DNA of 64,000 nucleotides. Origin: Hetaerina americana. Taxonomy: Eukaryota; Arthropoda; Insecta; Odonata; Calopterygidae. Each line of letters opens with the position of its first letter. The first letter of the stretch is position 1. The stretch is from positions 1,364,001-1,428,000 of the forward strand of contig JAKTNV010000075.1 in NCBI GenBank assembly GCA_022747635.1, in the 5' to 3' direction. Below, one piece after another: positions 19,634 through 30,631 of this stretch. The notes beneath the pieces are model-generated. The model saw nothing but the letters and a program-made list of their open reading frames with translations. It searched no databases and was not told the DNA's origin. The translations under genes were made by a program, and so were the position numbers.

Positions 19634-22200
19634 TTATGAGGTATGACGCTTGTCAACATTGTAATCCCGCAACGACGTCAGAAGGGGATTACCAGCGGTG
19701 GTCTGCAACACATGTAATGACTTCACTTGGCGTCTCATGAAGTCCGCAATGGACGGGAGGCGATGTGCCGCGCGCACATCCGCCATCCGGGTTAGAAGGT
19801 TTACATTAAGCAGGCCCCGATTGGCCTTCTTTTGAATGGTTTCCAGGCGGTTCCATATCGTCTTATGACACGCGAAATGATGGACTTGTACAGCCGCATC
19901 CGGTCCGCGTGTGTCACCGCAGATGCTTCCGAGGCGAGACATCGAAGTTGATTTACTGCCACGATGGCTTTGCGACGGCAGATCAAGGTGTGGTTTGAAG
20001 GTTAATTTGGCGTCAAGAATGACGCCAAGGAATCGGTTGGAGGAAGCTTTCGGAATTGAATGGTTCTGTAATCGTAGTGGAATGTACGTGGGCGGCGTCG
20101 GGCAAAGTGGACATGTGTACTTTTGTCGGCATTTAAGTGTATTTTCCATGTTTTAGCCCACTTCTGTATTTTATGGAAGTGCGAGTTGAGGCGTCTGAAA
20201 TTCGCGCTGCGTACCCGAGACTTGGCGGCAATGGCGGTGTCATCGCCGTACATGTAAAGGAACATGTGCGGCGTCGAAGGCATGTCATTTACGAATATAT
20301 TGAATAAAAACGGGCTGATTAGAGAGCCTTGCGGAACACCCGCTTCGGCTCGCTTTACAGAGAGGGAGTCCCCAATAGACACCCGGAAATGGCGATTGGA
20401 AAGGAAACTGGCAATCAATTTGATGAGGGGCGGAGAAAAATGAGAAAGGTGCAAGTTGTATAGCAGACCGTTATGCCAAACTATCGAACGCACGGGCGAT
20501 GTCGAGAAAGACAGCTTCCGTGGATCGACGGAGATTAAAGCCGTGCGAAATGCGTTCGCATAAGCGCAGTATTTGGTGCGGCGCGGAGACGCGAGATCGG
20601 AAACCGAATTGCTCTGGGCGGAAGATGCCATGAGCACTCGCGTGCGATTCGAGCTGAGTCAGATGGACTCGCTCGAAAATTTTCGACAAGTTAGATAAAT
20701 GTGTTATCGGGCGACAATTACCGGGGATTGAAGCGTCTTTCCCAGGCTTCGGTAGGAGGATAACTCCCTGTTTTCCAATAGGATGAGAAATGGGAGGCAA
20801 GGTAACAATGGTTAATTAAATGCGAAAGAAGAAGGGGAAACACGGGAACGGAGGCGGCAAGTTTAAGCTGATGAGTAGTGATACCATCAAAACCAGGAGC
20901 TTTTTTGGACGGGAGAGAGGTGAGAAGATCTTTGAAATCGTCCGCCAACGTTATCAAGGGGAGATCAGGGGGATTCGATGGAAGGGATTTGAAAAACTTT
21001 CGGATTTTACGATCCGCTGGGGAGGGGGTTGGATCGACGGCCATGCTGGACTCCAGGTGGGCAGCCTGGATGTCCGCCTTTTTAGTGGGATCGAAAATTA
21101 ATTGGTCGATTAATTTCAGGGGAGGGTTGGTAGATTTAAGGTTGCGGCGAAGGGACTTGGATATTTTCCAGAGGGAGTTATCCTCGAAAGACAGGGAGGA
21201 AACATGACGCAGCCATTCTTGCGAAGAAAAAGACTTAATGGAACGTCTGACGTGAGCAGCGAGGCGGTTGTATCGGGACTTGTCCCAAGGGAAACGGTCT
21301 CTGTCACAGTCGACGGGTGGCATTTCGTGCTTGGATCACCGCAAGAATGTGAGGAGAAAGGAGACGCGATCTCCTCCCAGAAATGGGAGGAACAAATTTC
21401 GTGATTCGGCGTTTCGCTTCTGCAAAGGCATCCGAAACGGCTTCTGCTCGGCGGTCAAGGTCTGCAGGAGTGGGGGAAGAAAGGGGAGCAAACGGCTCTA
21501 AGACGTCTGCCAGGGAAGCAGGAAAAAGGTCCCAGTTTAAGGACGGGGTAGGTGGGGGAAGAAGACGAGGAGAGGAGAGGGGGAGGTGAAAACGGACCGG
21601 GAAATGGTCGGACGAGAAGTCTGATGACCGAGGGCGTGCCGACAAAAGGAAGGTTGATCGCCAGACCGAAGTCGATAATGGATACACAGGAAGGGGATCG
21701 GGAGACACGTGACGGCTCCAGGGGAGCGAGAAGGTAGAGGGTAGGTTTGATGCGAACACATGCAAAATGCGCCCGTTTCGGGAGGTCGAGGAATAATTCC
21801 AATGTCTGCTATGAGAATTCCAATCTCCTATGTACAAGCCCGACCTGTGACGTAACAGCAATAGATTGAGGTTTTTATTTAATTTACGCGACCGGCCGAC
21901 GAGTTGGTAAATGTTGAATATATTCAGGTTACCCTGCGTTGTATGTACTTGAATTCCGAGAGCTTCCATGCAGGAGAGAATGGGGACGTTGAGGAGGGAA
22001 TGAGGGATATCCCGTTTAATCAGGATAGCAACTCCTCCGCCTAGAGCGTTGCGGTCGAGACGGTGTGTAATGTGATCGGAAGTGTAGAAAGAAATGTGCG
22101 GTTTAAAAAAGGTTCCTGAAGAAGAATGACGTATATGTGGTGTTGTGAAGCGAATTGTAACAGCTCATGTTTTTTGTGCGAAATACTGTTACAATTCCAG
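19634..22200 (-). pseudogene. A4 ORF2, endonuclease plus reverse transcriptase (frameshifted)
   Basis: EN (22200-21560): WNCNSIS, then ALGIQVHTTQG, GLYIGDWNSHSRHWN. A short deletion affects the SDH region (about 21620). The linker runs 21550-20900 (SSQEWLRHVSSLSFEDN). RT: KAPGFDG, LLPKPGKD, FRPEQFGFRSR, then a small deletion at about 20488 within the AFDRVWH motif (reads AFDSLA and re-enters as VWHNGLLYN). GVPQGSL is intact, and the metal-binding motif reads YGDD rather than YADD (about 20250). The C-terminal region ends at 19634. It is inactive. Confidence 0.85.
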
Positions 22201-23895
22201 CAATTCTCACCAGCTGATGGACCGTGGAATGCCGCTCGCGGAAGCCGAACTGCTCGTCCGGGAGGATGTCAGCCTCTCGGACGAAACCTATCGGCTTCAG
22301 CAGAAGTCTCGTACATCTTCCCAAACCCGTCGAGTAAAGAAATGGGCCGGAAGTCTCCGGGTCCCACTTCCATCCTCGACGTCTTCGGGAGACATACGAT
22401 CCTCGCTCTCTTCCAGGTGGTCGGGAAATAGGAAATCCTGACGCAGCCGTTGCAAATGCTGGTCAGGTACGCCACCGCTGCATTCGGAAGCTCCCGGATG
22501 ACGATATTGGGTATATCATCATTTCCCGGAGCTTTCCTCTTGAGTAGGCAGCGTATCGTGCCCAGAACGTCCTCCTTCCGGAACTGGGGAGCAGCTGCAG
22601 CATCTTCAGGGGCGGCATTCACCGCTTCCTCCGACACCGCAATCTCCTCGTCGATGGCCGTCGAATCCGCGTTCCCGGGGTTAGGACTGAAGGTGCCCTC
22701 GAGGTAAGTCGCGAGCATTTCAGCCTTCGCCCCGGGAGATGTCGCCATGTCCTCACCGCAAACGACGATGGGGTCCAGTCGCTGGCTTCCACGCAGCTTC
22801 CTGCAGATCTTCCAGATCTCATCCATGTCCTCCGCGCCATCCTCCCGCAGAAGATCCTCCCGCAGGTGCGCCTCCCAGTGGTCCGAGCGGACTTCCTGGA
22901 GGGCGCTGCGGACTTCCCGGTCAAGCGTGTTCAGCTGCTACCGAAGGTCATCGGTCCTGTACCGCTGCCGGCGAATGTTGTTCCGGCGTGATGAGGCCAC
23001 GAACCGGGGGAGGAAGGGGCACTCGCAAATAGTACGAGCGCCTCTCCCTCCGTGGAATCGCAGCTTCCATGGCAGCAGTGACGGTGGCAGTGAGATGACC
23101 GACCATTTGGTCTGCCATCTCGACCGATGATGGTGGAGTTGGTTCCTTCGGCAGCTTCCCGGCGATGAGTCCTCGGAAGGTCTCCCAGTCCGCGGCGCGA
23201 AAGTCCAGTTGAAACCTGGGTGGAATTGCAGGAACTCTGGTCCCCAGCAACAGGATGGTCGGGTTATGGAACGACGACAGTTCAACACACGAGTGCATGC
23301 CAAGAGACGTCCGGACACCCCGTGTGATGGCGATGTCAAGAACGTCTCCCAGCTGGTGCGTCGCCGTCGTCGGACCAATAACCGTGAGTCCCTCGTCGTC
23401 TACAAGCTCGCGGAGAGCTTGTCCCCTGGTGTTGAGAGACCTTGAATTCCAAGTGGGCTGCTTGGCGTTCAGGTCTCCCAGGATGATGGCCGGGCTTCCG
23501 TTTCCTAGAAGGTCCATAATGAGATCCGGGTCCCAAGGCTTCCCTGGCGGGAAGTAAAGAGAAGAAATCCGGAGCCATCCTCCCCGCGTCCGGACGTCCA
23601 CCGAGACAGCCTCCGCGTACCGATGAGTTATCATTCGGCACGCTCGGTGTTCAATGTTGTTCCGGACGAGGATGGCCGCACCTCCTGATGGTCGCCCGCC
23701 CTGGTGTTGAAGGTCCCGATCAGACCTGATGATGGTCCAGCCGGGGAGTCTCCATGCGTCGGACGGACGAAGGTGCGTCTCATCGATGGCTGCAACGGCC
23801 GCATTCTTGTCCTGGAGGAACACCCGAAGTTCTTCGCGACGGCGAAGAATGCCATTGGCGTTCCACTGGACGAGTACAAAAGGGTCTTTACCCAT
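22201..23895 (-). pseudogene. F ORF2, endonuclease and N-terminal RT (3'-truncated)
   Basis: The ATG is at 23895-23893. The EN has VQWNANG, IDETHLRP, GGAAILVRN and GDLNAKQPTWNS. The final motif reads SSFHNP where SSDHNP is expected, so the Asp is lost. The frame closes at 22948 and shifts near 22940-22830. RT fingers follow (22826-22269): LKRKAPGNDDIPN, YFPTTWKRARIVCLPK and FRPISLLDG, then EQFGFRERHSTVHQLVRIAG in a third frame to 22201. The palm with YADD is absent. Confidence 0.82.
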
Positions 23896-25758
23896 GGTTG
23901 GGTGAGGAATCCGATCTTGCGCTCGCCAGTTCCTCCAGGAGTGAGAGGAGCAGGAGCCCTTGTTTAGCGATGATGTACCGCCTCAGCGTCTTTGAGATCG
24001 TCGCGACTGTCACCCAAAGCTCCTGGTCCTCCTGCAGAGCAGTGGAGGCGACAGGAGCGGCAGCCACGGAAGCGATCTCCAGGTCCCGGGGGGCGTTGGT
24101 CCTGGTAAGGGCCGTCCTTGCCTGGTCCGGGCGTGAGTCAGCCGGGGGTGTATTGGCCGGCTTCTCCTCTGCAGCTTCCTTCTTCTTCGTCTCCGCAGGA
24201 GCTGGAAGGGACTTCTTCTTCTTCTTCTTTGAGGACTTAGGGGGCACGGGATTGGCGGCGCCTGCTGACGTCGACGTTCCCCTGTCCTCAGCCGTCCTCT
24301 CGTCCTTCTCCGTTGTCTCCGGAGGGACTTCCCCTATGCATTTCGAGTCCAAGGGTGACAAGTCCTTGGTACTCTCTGTGCTCAGGGGTGGAGAAGAAAT
24401 CAGGTCCTGGGCGGTGGTTGTCGTGTCCACCTCCATATGGTCCTGAGGAGGGCCTTTCAGAATAGTGGCGAAGGATTTCCCCCCTCCACTTTCTTTGTCG
24501 CAGCCCTCGCCGGCACTGGTTTCTTAGCAGGCTTCCCAGCAGCCGGAGCAACCTTCCTCCTTGCTTCTCCGTTCTCCTTGTGGCGACGGAAGGCCTCCAT
24601 CACCACAGGACAGCGTCGAGCGACGGTAGCGTGATCACCTCCGCAGTTCGCGCAGGTGGCGGTGCCTGTCCTCCCTCTGGAGAACTCCTCCACTCGGTGA
24701 GCCCCAGCGCACCGAAGGCACCTGGTGGCGCAGCGACACGCGATGGAAATGTGCCCGATGCGTTGGCAATTATTGCACTGCAACGGGCCACCTCCCCCAC
24801 GGCACTGTTCCACCGTGACGAAACAGAAGTGCAGCTTCCGGATGTCCCTTGGCTGCACCGCTCTCGGCGTCTTCACGACGTTCGCCACGTGGCGATCAAT
24901 GGGGACCGGTTTCCCGGCCTCCATGACCGTTAGGCGACGAAGGCTCCTCACGACGTATCCAAGAGACTGCAGGGCCGCAGTCACCTTGTCGTCGCTGACC
25001 CATCGAGATACTCCCTTGATGAAGAGCTTCATCCCGGGAATTTTCTCAATGGGATGGGTATGGTATTGGATCCGCAAGGAATCCAGTACCGCAGTTGCCT
25101 TTCGGTGTCCTTCGATGGACTCGGTGAGGAGTCGGATGGAAGATCGCCTGACCTCCAATCCAAACTCGTTCCCGAGTTCTTTTTCCAAGCTCCCGATGAG
25201 CCCCTGGACGTCAGTGACGCCGTAGAGGACGATGGGAGGCGTCTTCCTTTTATTCGCCGGTGGTACTCCTTCAGCGACAGCTGGCGTCGGGATGGCGTCG
25301 TCCGTTGAGGTGATGGACGTCTTATTCTTCTTCTTCCTCGAGCCAACGACAGTAAAACCGTCGTTCGACTCGTCGCCCGAGTCCAAAGCTCGCGCAGCTC
25401 CCTCCTCGTCACCTGGGAGTGCCGAAGAAGAAGTTGGCTGCAAAGAAACCGGCAAAACCGTTTTCCTTGCTTCCTTCTTCCTCTTGGCAGTCTTGCGCCC
25501 TTCCTTCTCGTTTCCTCCAATTTGGTCCTGAAAAGGGCCGTTGGAGCTGATCTCTGTCACCAATGACGTGTGATCAGTTTTTGTGGCAGGTACGTTGCCA
25601 GCGATCTCCCTGGGTTTCGTCGTCCCTGGGTTCGGGGAAGCCGACGCCGGCGCCGACTGCCCTTTCCCGAATACACGACGAAGGTCCTCTGGTGAGATAA
25701 GTCCAAATGACGACGTCCTGTCGCCAGTAGAATGTGTTCTGCGATGCCCCTTCGTCAT
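23888..25758 (-). pseudogene. F ORF1, gag-like zinc-knuckle protein (one frameshift)
   Basis: The likely ATG is at 25758-25756, though the frame is open further upstream into E1. The N-terminal region is Ser/Lys-rich with DGFTVVGSRKKKNK. The central region (IVLYGVTDVQGLIGSLEKEL...) and pre-C2HC-like part lead to CNNCQRIGHISIAC, CLRCAGAHRVEEF (the last Cys replaced) and CANCGGDHATVARRC. The first block ends at 24457. A frameshift near 24470 connects to 24436-23888, a Lys-rich, Ala/Pro-rich tail with KKKKKKS and a leucine-rich end. It stops at 23888 inside the ORF2 start. Confidence 0.82.
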
Positions 25759-26367
25759 CACCTGAGGCAACGCGAGCGCTGAGTCGGCCGTATCTGCACG
25801 TGGCATAGCAGGCTCTCTCTTCCCTTCCCCGCGTTGCTTCCCTCGGCGAAGTCGCGAACATCCCACTATCGTACCATTTCGGAGCATATGGCTCCGAAAG
25901 GGCCGATAGCTCCCTCGTTTTCTCGGCGGCAGGTCTTCATCTCTTCCGCTGCCGGCGCAGAGACAGGGATGTTTATCCCACGGGAGAACCATGACATCCG
26001 TGATGCCGTGGATTTCTCCGTGGGATGACGAGGAAGCAACGCTTCGGAAGCGCTGGGTCCGCTCTTGAAGGTCGTTGAGCAGAGGATGAATCCCGGCTAT
26101 CTCCCAAAGCGCCGCATTCCCGGGTTTAAACCCGAGACGAAGTGTCGCCCGCAGATTAGTTCGGTCCGCGACTTCGATGGCGTGTCTTGCGTCGAATCGC
26201 ATGAGGCCGCTCCACGCGGGAGCCGCGTACGCGAGGATCGGACGCAAGACAGCCGCGAACAGGTGAAGACGTCCGCGCAGCGGGACGTTCGGGTTTCCAA
26301 GGATCGGCGCGAGGAGATGACGCCTGGATGCCGCTATGCCGGATGCCCTTGTCGTGTGGTGATGCAT
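24457..26367 (-). other. 636-codon chimeric open frame spanning E1 and F
   Basis: A single open frame begins in the RT C-terminal region of E1 (LHLFAAVLRPILAYAAPAW). It reads through the E 3'-UTR hairpin (25877-25899) without a stop and continues in frame into the F gag to 24457. The first ~160 codons are RT tail, then ~45 codons of 3'-UTR sequence, then gag. There is no evidence that it is expressed. The original E stop has been lost. Confidence 0.75.
25877..25899. repeat. E1 3'-UTR hairpin
   Basis: TTTCGGAGC (25877-25885) and GCTCCGAAA (25891-25899) form a perfect 9-bp inverted repeat with loop ATATG, next to the recurring GTACCATTTC block. Versions occur at 15799, 44613, 45280 and 48260, always just after the E ORF2 end. 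Confidence 0.75.
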
Positions 26368-28318
26368 GGAGAGACGTTTGTCCAGGACTACGCCCAGGTA
26401 AAGGACCGCCTCTTTTCAAGGAACCTATGTCACGCCGACGAGAATTTCGCCGGGCTCCTTCGGCCCCTTAGCAAAGACGATCGCCTGGGTTTTATCATCG
26501 TTGACGCCGACTCTCCAGCGGGAATACCAGTGGACAAAGGCATCTACCGCCGTCTGGAGATAATTCGCGGCCAGGTTATGCCTGCAGGATCTTGCCAAGA
26601 TCGCCGTGTCGTCCGCCTACGTTGCGACGAGAACGTTGCTTCCGTGGTCCGCTGGGATATCCGCGGTGAAGATGTTAAAGAGAAGCGGCGAGAGCAAACT
26701 CCCTTGTGGAACGCCTGCTCCAATTTTCCGCTTCTGCGATGTTGCGTTGCCCCAGCTTACACGAAAGGTTCGTTCCCGAAGCCAAGATGCCGCTATCCTT
26801 GTCCACCATCCAGGAAAGCCGAAGCACTCAAGCTTCCACAGCAATCCCTCGTGCCACACCCGATCGAACGCCTTGCTGACGTCAAAGAAGGCGCCGACGG
26901 TGGAATGCCGTAGTTTGAAACATTCAGTGACGAAGTTCAGCAGACGGGCGACCTGGTGCGTCGTGGAGTGCTCGCTGCGGAAGCCGAATTGGTGCTCTGG
27001 CAGGACGTTCAGCTCCTCTGCGATGGTGACGAGGTGACGAAGAAGGACCCGCTCGAACAGCTTTCCCAAGCCGTCGAGCAACGAGATTGGACGAAAGTTC
27101 GCCGGCGATGGCGATTTCCCCGCTTTCGGAATGCATACAACGCGGGCCTCCTTCCACCGGGATGGGAAGTATCCGATGGCGAGACACGCGTTCAAGATGC
27201 AAAGAAGCATAGTAGCAAGGGAAACCGGAATCTGCGCGATGACTGCGTTCGCAATCCCGTCCGGTCCGGGCGCCTTACGAGGTTTTAAAGCTCGTATGGC
27301 CCCTCGAAGGTCCGTCTCGTCGATGGTCGGCGGAATCTCTCCGTGGCCGCGGACATGGCGCGGCGTCCTTGGCGGCTTCAAAGCTGACAACAGGGGATCG
27401 GGTTGATCTCCATCTGCAGGAGCGAAGACGTCCTCTAGGTGGGCGGCCATCCCCGCAGCCTTCTCCGGTGAGCGCAGCATCCCGGCCGGTGTCATCAGCG
27501 GTGCCTCGCGGGACTCCCCCTGAAGATTCCTCGCCATTCGCCACAAGGATCCGTCTTCTGGAGAAAGGGAGGAAACCTTCCTTTCCCAAATTTCGGCCTT
27601 GAATGTGGCGATGGCGTCCCGGATACTGTGCTGGGCAGCGTTAAGACGGGATTTCTCCGGGCACCGGGATCTCTGGTTACTACGTCGGAGCCGGTTTTTC
27701 TCCCGGATTTGGTCGCGGATCGCCCTCGGTAGCGCCATATATTTCCATTCCCTAGCTGAGCGTTCGGGAGTTGAAGTCGCCGACTGCACGGTTTCCGTCA
27801 GAAAATCGTCCTGATGGTCGATTTCTTCAGGAGAGCCGACAGACGGAGGAAGCGGCAGGCTCCCTTTTTTCTCCGTGACCTTCAACCGGAAGAGATCCCA
27901 GTCGGCAGCAGCGTAATCTCGGAATGTCCTCCTCGGGGTCTCTAGCGGGCGCCTCGCTAGCTGGAAAACTGGCAAATGGTCGCTATCCAGTGCGTGATGC
28001 GCCGTCGGCAATCCTGCGTGCACGGCTATGTCCAGCACGTCGCTCGTTCCGTGGGCAGAGAAATGAGACGGCGTGCGTGCACCGATGACGGCGAGTCTCT
28101 CGACGGAAGTCCACTGCCGCAGATGTATTCCTCGGGCGTTCTCAATCCGGGAATGCCAATCCGCGTGCTTCGCATTGAAATCCCCCGCGGCTATCGTGGG
28201 AAAGGATCCCGCGAATATTGCCGCGAGTTCTTCTGTGCGAAGCATCGCCTTCGGCTTGATGTAGACTGAAGCGAGGCGAAATGGACCTTCGCCGCACTCC
28301 AGATCTATCGCACTACCA
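25890..28318 (-). pseudogene. E1 ORF2, EN (partial) and RT (nonsense in YADD)
   Basis: The main open part is 28318-26617, about 565 codons. The EN C-terminal part has GDFNAKHADWHS and DSDHLPVF. The linker is long. RT: KAPGPDGIAN, VVCIPKAGK, FRPISLLDGLGKLFERVL, FFDVSKAFDRVWHEGLLW and GVPQGSLLSPLLFN. The catalytic YADD is interrupted because the Tyr codon is TAG (26616-26614), followed by ADDTAILARS. Two more stops lie near 26405-26395. The C-terminal region continues in 26367-25890. Confidence 0.85.
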
Positions 28319-28560
28319 GTCATTGGCACCCTCGATGGTAAAGGGCGTGTTTATACCGCACCGGTGAGAAAGACTCACCCTTACCGGTCAATATACCAGA
28401 ATATTTAAAAATGGCATTTGAGGAACATGGCGGCTGTGTGTATATATTTGCGAGAAAGAGAAACTTAAAAAACTAACCTGGGGAAGTGTTTCCCCAGCTA
28501 AAGTTAATACAGATGAGTAAGACTACTCAACAGCTAAATTTTTTTTTTTGAGGAATATTT
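28319..28560 (-). mobile_element. Remnant of an A/C-type LINE 3' end
   Basis: Non-coding sequence shares the terminal block of the A2 3' UTR. ACCGGTGA (28360-28367) can pair with TTACCGGT (28381-28388), and GGTGAG/CTCACC (28363-28368 with 28374-28379) forms an inner alternative. A palindrome (ctggggaagtgtttccccag) lies near 28479-28498. It directly precedes the truncated E1, so only the last ~240 bp of this element survive. Confidence 0.5.
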
Positions 28561-28715
28561 TCTTTTGTTTATTTATTATTTTTTAAATATTTTTATTGTA
28601 TTTTATATAATTTTTCAATTTTCTTATTTTATATATTTATATATATATTTTTTCTTTTTAACCGTAAAGGTTAAATGTTTTTATTTTTTTGTAAATATAT
28701 ATTCTTGTTGGTTGG
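28535..28715. repeat. AT-rich low-complexity tract
   Basis: This is T-rich on the plus strand (runs of T, TTTATTTATT and TATATATA), with no coding signal. It interrupts the E2 ORF2 just before its end (about 28716). It may be the A-rich tail of a lost insertion. Confidence 0.7.
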
Positions 28716-30274
28716 CTGGTCTTCCTCGTTCCCTGTCGCTGAAAAGGACGTGGATGCTTGTCCCACGGGAAGACTACGACATCGGTGATGCCGCGGAGTT
28801 CTCCGTGGGAGGAGGATGCCGCTTTCCGCCGGAAGGTCCTTGACCGCTCCCGGAGTGCGCTCTGCAGAGGTTCGATGCCGGACAGCGCCTGAAGTGACTC
28901 GTTCCCTGTAGTCCACCCGATGTGGAGTGCCGCTCGGAGGTTTCTCCTGTCCACAGCGTGTAGCTTATTCCTTGCGCCATCGCAAATGATGCCGCACCAT
29001 TCGGGTGCGGCGTACGCAAGGGTTGGGCGTAACACCGCCGCGAACAGGTGGAGTCTCCTTCGCAGCGGAAGGCATGGATTGCACAGGATCGGGCCGAGTT
29101 CTTGCCTCCGGGATGCCGCGATGCCGGATGTCCTCATCACATGGTGCCGCATGGAGAGACGCTTGTCGAGGACGACGCCAAGGTACAGCACCGTCTCCGC
29201 CCATCGGACCTCCGTCGCGCCGACGAGGATTTCGCCGGGCTCCTTCGGTCCCTTGGAGAAGACGATCGCCTGGGTTTTGCCCTCATTGACTCCGAATCTC
29301 CAGCGGGAATACCATGTGATGAGTTCGTCGACCGCCCTCTGCAGGTATCGCGCCGCCATCTGTTGCCTCGTCGATCTCGCCAGGATCGCCATGTCGTCCG
29401 CATACGATGCTACGAGGACGTTGCTCCCAAAGTCTGCCGGGATATCCGCAGAGTAGATGTTGAAGAGAAGCGGCGAGAGCAAGCTTCCCTGAGGAACACC
29501 CGCTCTAATTCGCCGCTTCTCTGATACAGCATATCCCCAGCTGACGCGGAACGATCGTCCTCGCAACCAGGATGCCGCCAGCTCCGTCCACCATCGAGGA
29601 AATCCGAAGCAATTCAGCTTCCACAGCAATCCCTCGTGCCACACCCGATCGAACGCCTTGCTGACGTCAAAGAAGGCGCCGACGGAGGAATTCCGTTGGT
29701 TGAAACCTCCAGTGACGAAGTTCAGCAGGCGCGCGACCTGGTGCGTTGTTGAGTGCTCACTGCGGAAGCCAAACTGGTGCACCGGAACGATGTTCAGCTC
29801 CTCGGTGATGGCGACGATGTGGCGCAGGACCCGCTCGAACAGCTTTCCCAGGCCGTCGAGCAAGGAGATCGGGCGGAAATTCGCCGGCGATGCCGATTTC
29901 CCCGCCTTTGGTATGCACACAACGCGCGCCTCCTTCCATCGGGATGGGAAATGCCCGATAGCGAGACACGCGTTGAAGATGCACAGCAGTAAGGAGGCAA
30001 GGGATATCGGCATCTGAGGGATGACAGCGTTTACAATTCCGTCCGGTCCCGGCGCCTTTCGGGGTTTCAGAGCCTTTATGGCCCCTCGAAGGTCCTCCTC
30101 GTTGATGGTCGGCGGCATCTCTTCGCGGGCGCGAACGTGGCGTGGCGATCTCGGTGGCTGCGCGATGGATTCCAGGGGATCCTCCTGGTCAGCGTCCCCG
30201 TCCAAGGGAGAAAACACTCCTTCAAGGTGCTCGGCCATCCCCGAAGCCTTCTCCGGAGTCCGAAGTGTCCCCAC
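28716..30274 (-). CDS. E2 ORF2 reverse transcriptase domain (open, partial)
   Basis: This is an uninterrupted frame of about 520 codons. Fingers: KAPGPDGIVN, VVCIPKAGKSASPANFRPISLLDG. Palm: GAFFDVSKAFDRVWHEG, GVPQGSLLSPLLFN, ASYADDMAILARS and LYLGVVLDKRLSMRHH. The C-terminal region has LHLFAAVLRPTLAYAAPEWCG and ends in VVFPWDKHP. All core RT residues are present, but EN is missing and the last ~10 codons are replaced by read-through into AT-rich DNA. No start codon of its own is expected, since this is a truncated ORF2. Confidence 0.85.
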
Positions 30275-30280
30275 GGAAAA
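28716..30280 (-). mobile_element. E2: E-family LINE fragment with intact RT, both ends truncated
   Basis: This starts in the EN-RT linker (TLRTPEKASGMAEHLE, about 30280), directly after the C 3' UTR. It ends in the last codons of ORF2 (EEDQP) at an AT-rich tract. It is very similar to E4 (44757-45298) over the shared ~480 bp, with only a few differences by eye. It is one of the least decayed pieces here. Confidence 0.85.
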
Positions 30281-30631
30281 GAAAATTGCGTGAAGCGCGC
30301 CGGTAGATTACTTAACTATCGTAACGGTTTGGAGAATACGAGCGGGAAGTTTGGAAAATGATTACGCCGTGAGGCGGCACGTGAAGTAAGGGGAACTTAG
30401 ATTTTTAATGAACAATTATGAATACAAAGAAAAAAACAGAGGCTTTAATCGGACGCCGCGGAAGGCTATGAGGCGGCCTTCCCAAAATGGCGGGAGAAAA
30501 CGAGATCGGGGCGGAGAAATACTGATTACTTAACCTACAAATGCGCAAGGCCGTGAAGCGGTTACAACTAGGAAGAAACACGATATTTAAAATTAACAGA
30601 AATAGGATAGACTCGTAGAATAGTAATATCT
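30281..30631 (-). other. C 3' UTR
   Basis: This is non-coding sequence between the ORF2 stop (30632) and the E2 junction. It includes two similar short motifs (ccgtgaggcggc near 30369 and gaggcggcc near 30470) and no poly(A). It does not share the A2 terminal hairpin, so the C tail differs from A. Confidence 0.5.

Larger units (their letters stand above)
19285..22200 (-). mobile_element. A4: 5'-truncated A-family LINE (ORF2 and 3' UTR only)
   Basis: This starts exactly at the WNCNS motif of the endonuclease (about 22200), fused to the RT of F. It runs through EN, linker and RT to a 3' UTR that ends near 19285. It is closely similar to A2 in sequence and in 3' UTR. It is 5'-truncated, as is usual for LINEs, and lacks ORF1. 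Confidence 0.85.
22201..25790 (-). mobile_element. F: Jockey-like LINE, 3'-truncated, with gag and partial ORF2
   Basis: This is a distinct family: gag (25758-23888), ORF2 EN (23895-22948), and an RT beginning that stops at about 22201, where A4 starts. ORF1 and ORF2 overlap by 8 nt (ATG-GG-TAA). It is GC-rich with strong codon bias. Its 5' side joins the 3' UTR of E1 in the same orientation, so it has little or no visible 5' UTR. Confidence 0.82.
25791..28318 (-). mobile_element. E1: 5'-truncated E-family LINE
   Basis: This begins inside the endonuclease (SAIDLECGEG, about 28318), next to the 3' UTR of another LINE in the same orientation. It contains the rest of EN, the linker, RT and a 3' UTR with the E hairpin, and then joins F. 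E is a Jockey-like EN-RT family whose gag is visible in E3 and E5. The right-hand boundary with F is uncertain by about 50 bp. Confidence 0.82.

Noticed and set aside
23754..24446. 230-codon plus-strand frame opposite the F gag end
   Set aside because: It is antisense to the Lys/Ala-rich gag tail and translates to Ser/Val/Phe runs with no recognisable domain.
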